Origin: an uncultured Lachnobacterium sp. | GTDB taxonomy: Bacteria; Bacillota; Clostridia; Lachnospirales; Lachnospiraceae | NCBI GenBank assembly: GCA_900550545.1 | Contig: URSS01000015.1 | Location: 1 to 52,159 of the forward strand | DNA length: 52,159 nt | Direction: 5' to 3' | Shown: positions 49,473 to 52,159 of the stretch, piece after piece | Layout: the number at the start of each line of letters is the position of its first letter | Position numbering within the stretch: position 1 is the stretch's first letter | Position numbers and translations under genes: made by a program | Notes under the pieces: generated by a model | What the model was told of the DNA's origin: nothing | Seen by the model: the letters and a program-made list of their open reading frames with translations, nothing else | Database searches by the model: none

Positions 49473-50858
49473 TTAATAATCTTTTCCTGTCAGATAATGA
49501 TGTTCCCAGGAATATTTTCCATCATCAGCCAGATCCTTGGATTCCTCTATCGTGTGATCCGACCAAAGAGTCTCCGACAAATAGTATTTATAGCGTTCTC
49601 CACCACCGCTATGCCCATTCACAATCGGATCATCCCAGGTGCAGTCGATATAATACCACTTTCCGTCCACCTTAACCTGATTCCATGCATGACCTCCACC
49701 TTTTGCAGTTCCTGTCACAAATTTGCAATCAAGTCCTGCCGATACTGCCATCATATAAAAGGCGATGGCATAACTCTGACACACACCTTCCTTATGGATC
49801 AGTACTCCACCGGCTCCATATGCCAAGTTCTCCGCGCTTTGGTAGTTACCGTCATTGACATAATTGGCACTATAGATCAAATAGTCATGGATGGCTTTTA
49901 CTTTTTCTTCCTCGCTCATTCCATCCCTGACCACCTGATTTACAGCAGCAAATGCTGCGTCAAATACTTCTTTTCCGTCCTTTGCGTAACCCCTTGCATC
50001 TTTCTTTACAAGTGCGTCCTTCACGGAATAAGTGACATCGGCTTTCTGACTATACTGATTTATTCCGGCAACGATCGTAAAGGTGTGTTCTCCCGGAGTA
50101 TAAACAACTGTATCCGGCAACGGCTTGCCATCAATTTGAATTTCAATTCCTTTATTTTTTAACTGTTTATAGTTAAATGGCTCATCAAAAAACTCCCATT
50201 TTAAAGAACTCGTATCATAGCTTACCCCGGCCCAGATATCTTCTGATCCCCATGTATCCGTCGGCGCAATTCCGTCCATAATTACTTTTTTATCACAAAC
50301 ATACAATGTAATATTTTTTTTAAACTTTCCGTACGAATAGGACAGCGATCCGCTCATTTGATAACAATTGGATTCCTTAAAATTACAATTTCCCTTGTGG
50401 TCGATTTCTTTAAAAGCACTATCGATATACAGCTTCACCTGACTTGTATCATACTTGTCGGAAACCAGCTTTAACTGGAACTTCTGTCCGCTTAAAATCA
50501 GTTCCTGATTCAGTCTTACGTCACTCTTCTTCGCCGGAATGACCGTGACCGTATATTTCTTTGTTTTCGCACCGCTTTTTACCGTGATCGTTGTCACGCC
50601 AAGACGGAGTGCCTTCATTTTTCCCTTTGCATTTACCGTAGCAACTTTCGAATTGGAACTTAAGAACTTGCAATTTCGATATCCCTTCGGTGCCTTCACA
50701 GTGGCGGTCTTCTTACATACGACCGTTGTCGCCTTGGTGATTGTCTGCGTCGTTGCCGCGTAGGCCGTTTCCACCGACAGACCTGTCATATTTACCGATG
50801 TGAATGTGAGTGCAAATGCAAGCACAAATGCTGCGCATTGTTTCATCAACCTGTTCAT
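49473..50858 (-). CDS. Secreted Ig-like plus transglutaminase-like protein
   Basis: A 461-residue exported protein: signal peptide (residues about 1-34, CAAFVLAFALTFTSVNM), a bacterial Ig-like (BIG_2) domain at about 40-110 (SSNSKVATVNAKGKMKALRL), a central beta-rich part, and a transglutaminase-like domain at about 310-445. The catalytic triad is visible: Cys in HKEGVCQSYA, His in GGGHAWNQV and Asp in YYIDCTWDD. In Lachnospiraceae such proteins are thought to work on the cell surface, as peptidases or crosslinkers; the substrate is unknown. A promoter is not obvious. The gene is intact although both sides are decayed. Confidence 0.9.
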   Translation of the reverse strand: MNRLMKQCAAFVLAFALTFTSVNMTGLSVETAYAATTQTITKATTVVCKKTATVKAPKGYRNCKFLSSNSKVATVNAKGKMKALRLGVTTITVKSGAKTKKYTVTVIPAKKSDVRLNQELILSGQKFQLKLVSDKYDTSQVKLYIDSAFKEIDHKGNCNFKESNCYQMSGSLSYSYGKFKKNITLYVCDKKVIMDGIAPTDTWGSEDIWAGVSYDTSSLKWEFFDEPFNYKQLKNKGIEIQIDGKPLPDTVVYTPGEHTFTIVAGINQYSQKADVTYSVKDALVKKDARGYAKDGKEVFDAAFAAVNQVVRDGMSEEEKVKAIHDYLIYSANYVNDGNYQSAENLAYGAGGVLIHKEGVCQSYAIAFYMMAVSAGLDCKFVTGTAKGGGHAWNQVKVDGKWYYIDCTWDDPIVNGHSGGGERYKYYLSETLWSDHTIEESKDLADDGKYSWEHHYLTGKDY

Positions 50859-50933
50859 TTTACAAACTTCTCCTTATTCTTTTGCCTCTATCTTACTCCT
50901 TAAGACGATAGATTGCAAACTTAATATTTTCGA

Positions 50934-51336
50934 TTACAGCGTCACATAAACCGGCTCATGCTCCATCGCCCTCAGCTCCGGAATCACGGTACAAAGCATC
51001 GTGATAAAGCAGATGCTTCCGCCGATCACATTTGACACCGGCTCCGCCATAAACACACCATCCGTTCCAAGGTGAAATGCAAAGATAAAAAGCGGATCAA
51101 GAATCAGGTTTGCCACCGCATCCCAACAGATTGCTGAATGCCGTAATCATAATGATCAGCGGAACGCACAGTCCCACCGCGCCGAGTGCTGCCGTACCTA
51201 CATGCGGAATGCGGGCAATATAGATGCGGTCCACAATGTTGTAGAGCAGACTAAGGATCTGCGCCACCAGCATCGGAACCGCCGCATTTAAAATGTTGCT
51301 TGTAATTTTTCCATTGTCAAAATCAATCTGTTTCAT
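50934..51336 (-). pseudogene. MATE efflux pump with large internal deletions
   Basis: The N-terminus MKQIDFDNGKITSNILNAAV through TALGAVGLCVPLIIMITAFS is a normal MATE start (helices 1-2). It then shifts frame at LLGCGG and continues ANLILDPLFIFAFHLG (normally helices 5-6), immediately joined to DGVFMAEPVSNVIGGS (normally the last helix). About 300 residues are missing in two deletions. It cannot make a pump. Confidence 0.85.
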
Positions 51337-51345
51337 TTCTTTATC

Positions 51346-51483
51346 CTATTTTGCTACAATATACTCCACATATTCGTTGACCGGCAAAATCATATATGTT
51401 TTCGTTTTTGCTTTTACAACACTCTTTTCATATGACGTTGCTTGTTCAAGTCCTTCTTTTAAATCATCAAATAGTGGACTCAC
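51346..51483 (-). pseudogene. Truncated antitoxin-like peptide
   Basis: A 45-codon frame from GTG 51483 reads VSPLFDDLKEGLEQATSYEK then VKAKTKTYMILPVNEY and stops. It resembles the N-terminus of HTH antitoxins of the RelE/HigB type (about 90-100 residues), without the helix-turn-helix. No toxin gene is next to it. A remnant is the likely reading. Confidence 0.4.
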
Positions 51484-51547
51484 AGAATACCGTCTCCATC
51501 GTATACAAAAATATTACGCCCTACTATATAGGACGTCAATATTTCAA

Positions 51548-52052
51548 TTATTTTTGAAAGTAATCCTTGGCAAATTCCATGTCCTGCACCAGTTCCATCG
51601 TTCCAAGATACATGCCCTCCCGATCCCGTACCGCCATATAGGTCACGAGCATTGTTCTTCCGTTCTTGTCCATCCAGATTGGAACTTTATCAAGCGTTCC
51701 CTCTCGAAATTCACCGATGATCCGGCGCACCTGCTGCTCAATCTTCGGCGGATGGCAGGAAAATACTTCACGATCAAGCGCCATGCCCGGTCGCTTAAAC
51801 ACTTTCGATCCCTCATTAAAATAACGGTTGATATTGTCCGTATCAACAAATGTGATCTCAAGCGGAATGGTATTCAGTATCGCTTCCAGTTGTTCGACCG
51901 CCATATGACCTCCTGCCAGAAAGATCTCACCGCTCGCGTAAGCACCGCATCCAAACGCTTTTGCCACGCTTCATCCTGTTTGTTGGATTTCTTCGCCAAC
52001 GCAGCGAATTCATCCCGAATCTCGTCATCCACCGTCCACATCACATCAGATG
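51548..52052 (-). pseudogene. DUF438/PAS protein with internal deletion
   Basis: The C-terminal PAS part is intact: HMAVEQLEAILNTIPLEITF, FNEGSKVFKRPGMA, REVFSCHPPK and RDREGMYLGTMELVQDMEFA. The upstream part GPSDVMWTVDDEIRDEF through WQKRLDAVLTRA is in another frame and joins it near 51945-51955, losing roughly 50-70 family residues. The 5' end is cut by the IS256-like sequence at about 52052. Confidence 0.75.
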
Positions 52053-52159
52053 GTCCACTATTCCGTACGAGATAATGGAGTAATCAGAAAACTGGCTGCC
52101 TACATCATTCTTGGCATCAACACAGAAGGGAAAAAAGAGGTTCTTTCAATCACTGTCGG
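52050..52159 (+). mobile_element. IS256-family transposase fragment, continues past right edge
   Basis: The plus strand reads MVHYSVRDNGVIRKLAAYII then LGINTEGKKEVLSITV, the middle of an IS256-family transposase. It begins abruptly inside the protein where DUF438 sequence ends, so its own N-terminus is missing. The rest lies outside the window. Confidence 0.75.

Overview
The window looks like chromosomal DNA of an anaerobic, spore-forming, Gram-positive Clostridia species, most likely a Lachnospiraceae-type gut bacterium. The evidence is a SpoIIID sporulation regulator, strong AGGAGG ribosome sites, A/T-rich intergenic DNA with consensus sigma-A promoters, and families typical of that group (ThiW/CytX thiamine salvage, YARHG and zinc-ribbon membrane proteins, FliB, DUF4956 with a VTC domain, a secreted transglutaminase with an Ig-like domain). 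No rRNA genes are present. One tRNA gene, tRNA-Pro(CGG), was found.

Layout. 1-3.6 kb is an accessory island on the minus strand: TnsA-like and truncated TnsB-like genes of a Tn7-type transposon beside the 3' end of guaA, then a 5'-truncated RadC-like gene, an XRE regulator and an unknown gene leaving the left edge. 3.7-7.7 kb holds guaA and two envelope proteins. 7.8-14.0 kb is the complete F1Fo ATP synthase operon atpBEFHAGDC without atpI. 14.3-18.8 kb is a TPP-riboswitch-controlled thiamine salvage operon (thiE-thiD-cytX-thiW-thiM) whose leader is full of palindromic repeats. 19-26 kb carries spoIIID, an RNA-repair pair (nucleotidyltransferase and RtcB), two WYL regulators, FliB and a GH5 endoglucanase. 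26-29 kb is the csoR-copA copper system with two visible operators. 29.3-33.7 kb is an ABC exporter and a secreted protein divergent from a PadR regulator, a frameshifted membrane partner and a second secreted protein. 33.7-38 kb has a DUF4143 ATPase and pstSCA without pstB. 38.1-38.9 kb is a very large imperfect inverted repeat. 39-45 kb joins a two-component system to a VTC-DUF4956-lipoprotein operon through similar 11-bp direct-repeat operators. 45-48 kb has an XRE/DUF2975 pair, nadA, signal peptidase I and the tRNA. 48-52 kb is decaying DNA (PARG-like, IS1380-like, MATE, antitoxin-like, DUF438 and IS256 fragments) around an intact transglutaminase-like protein.

How genes work together. 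The thi operon makes TPP from imported hydroxymethylpyrimidine (CytX) and thiazole (ThiW) using ThiD, ThiM and ThiE, with feedback through the riboswitch. RtcB and the nucleotidyltransferase form a probable RNA-repair unit with WYL regulators just upstream. The two-component system shares operator architecture with the VTC operon, which suggests direct control.

The most unusual items are the ~780-bp foldback element between pstS and the two-component genes, the sharing of its loop sequence with the 3' end of the nucleotidyltransferase gene, the palindromic repeat family in and around the thi leader, the Tn7-like remnant at guaA, and a spoIIID leader in which a sigma-E-like promoter lies inside a terminator-like hairpin. 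All family names come from motif recognition by eye; no database search was run.
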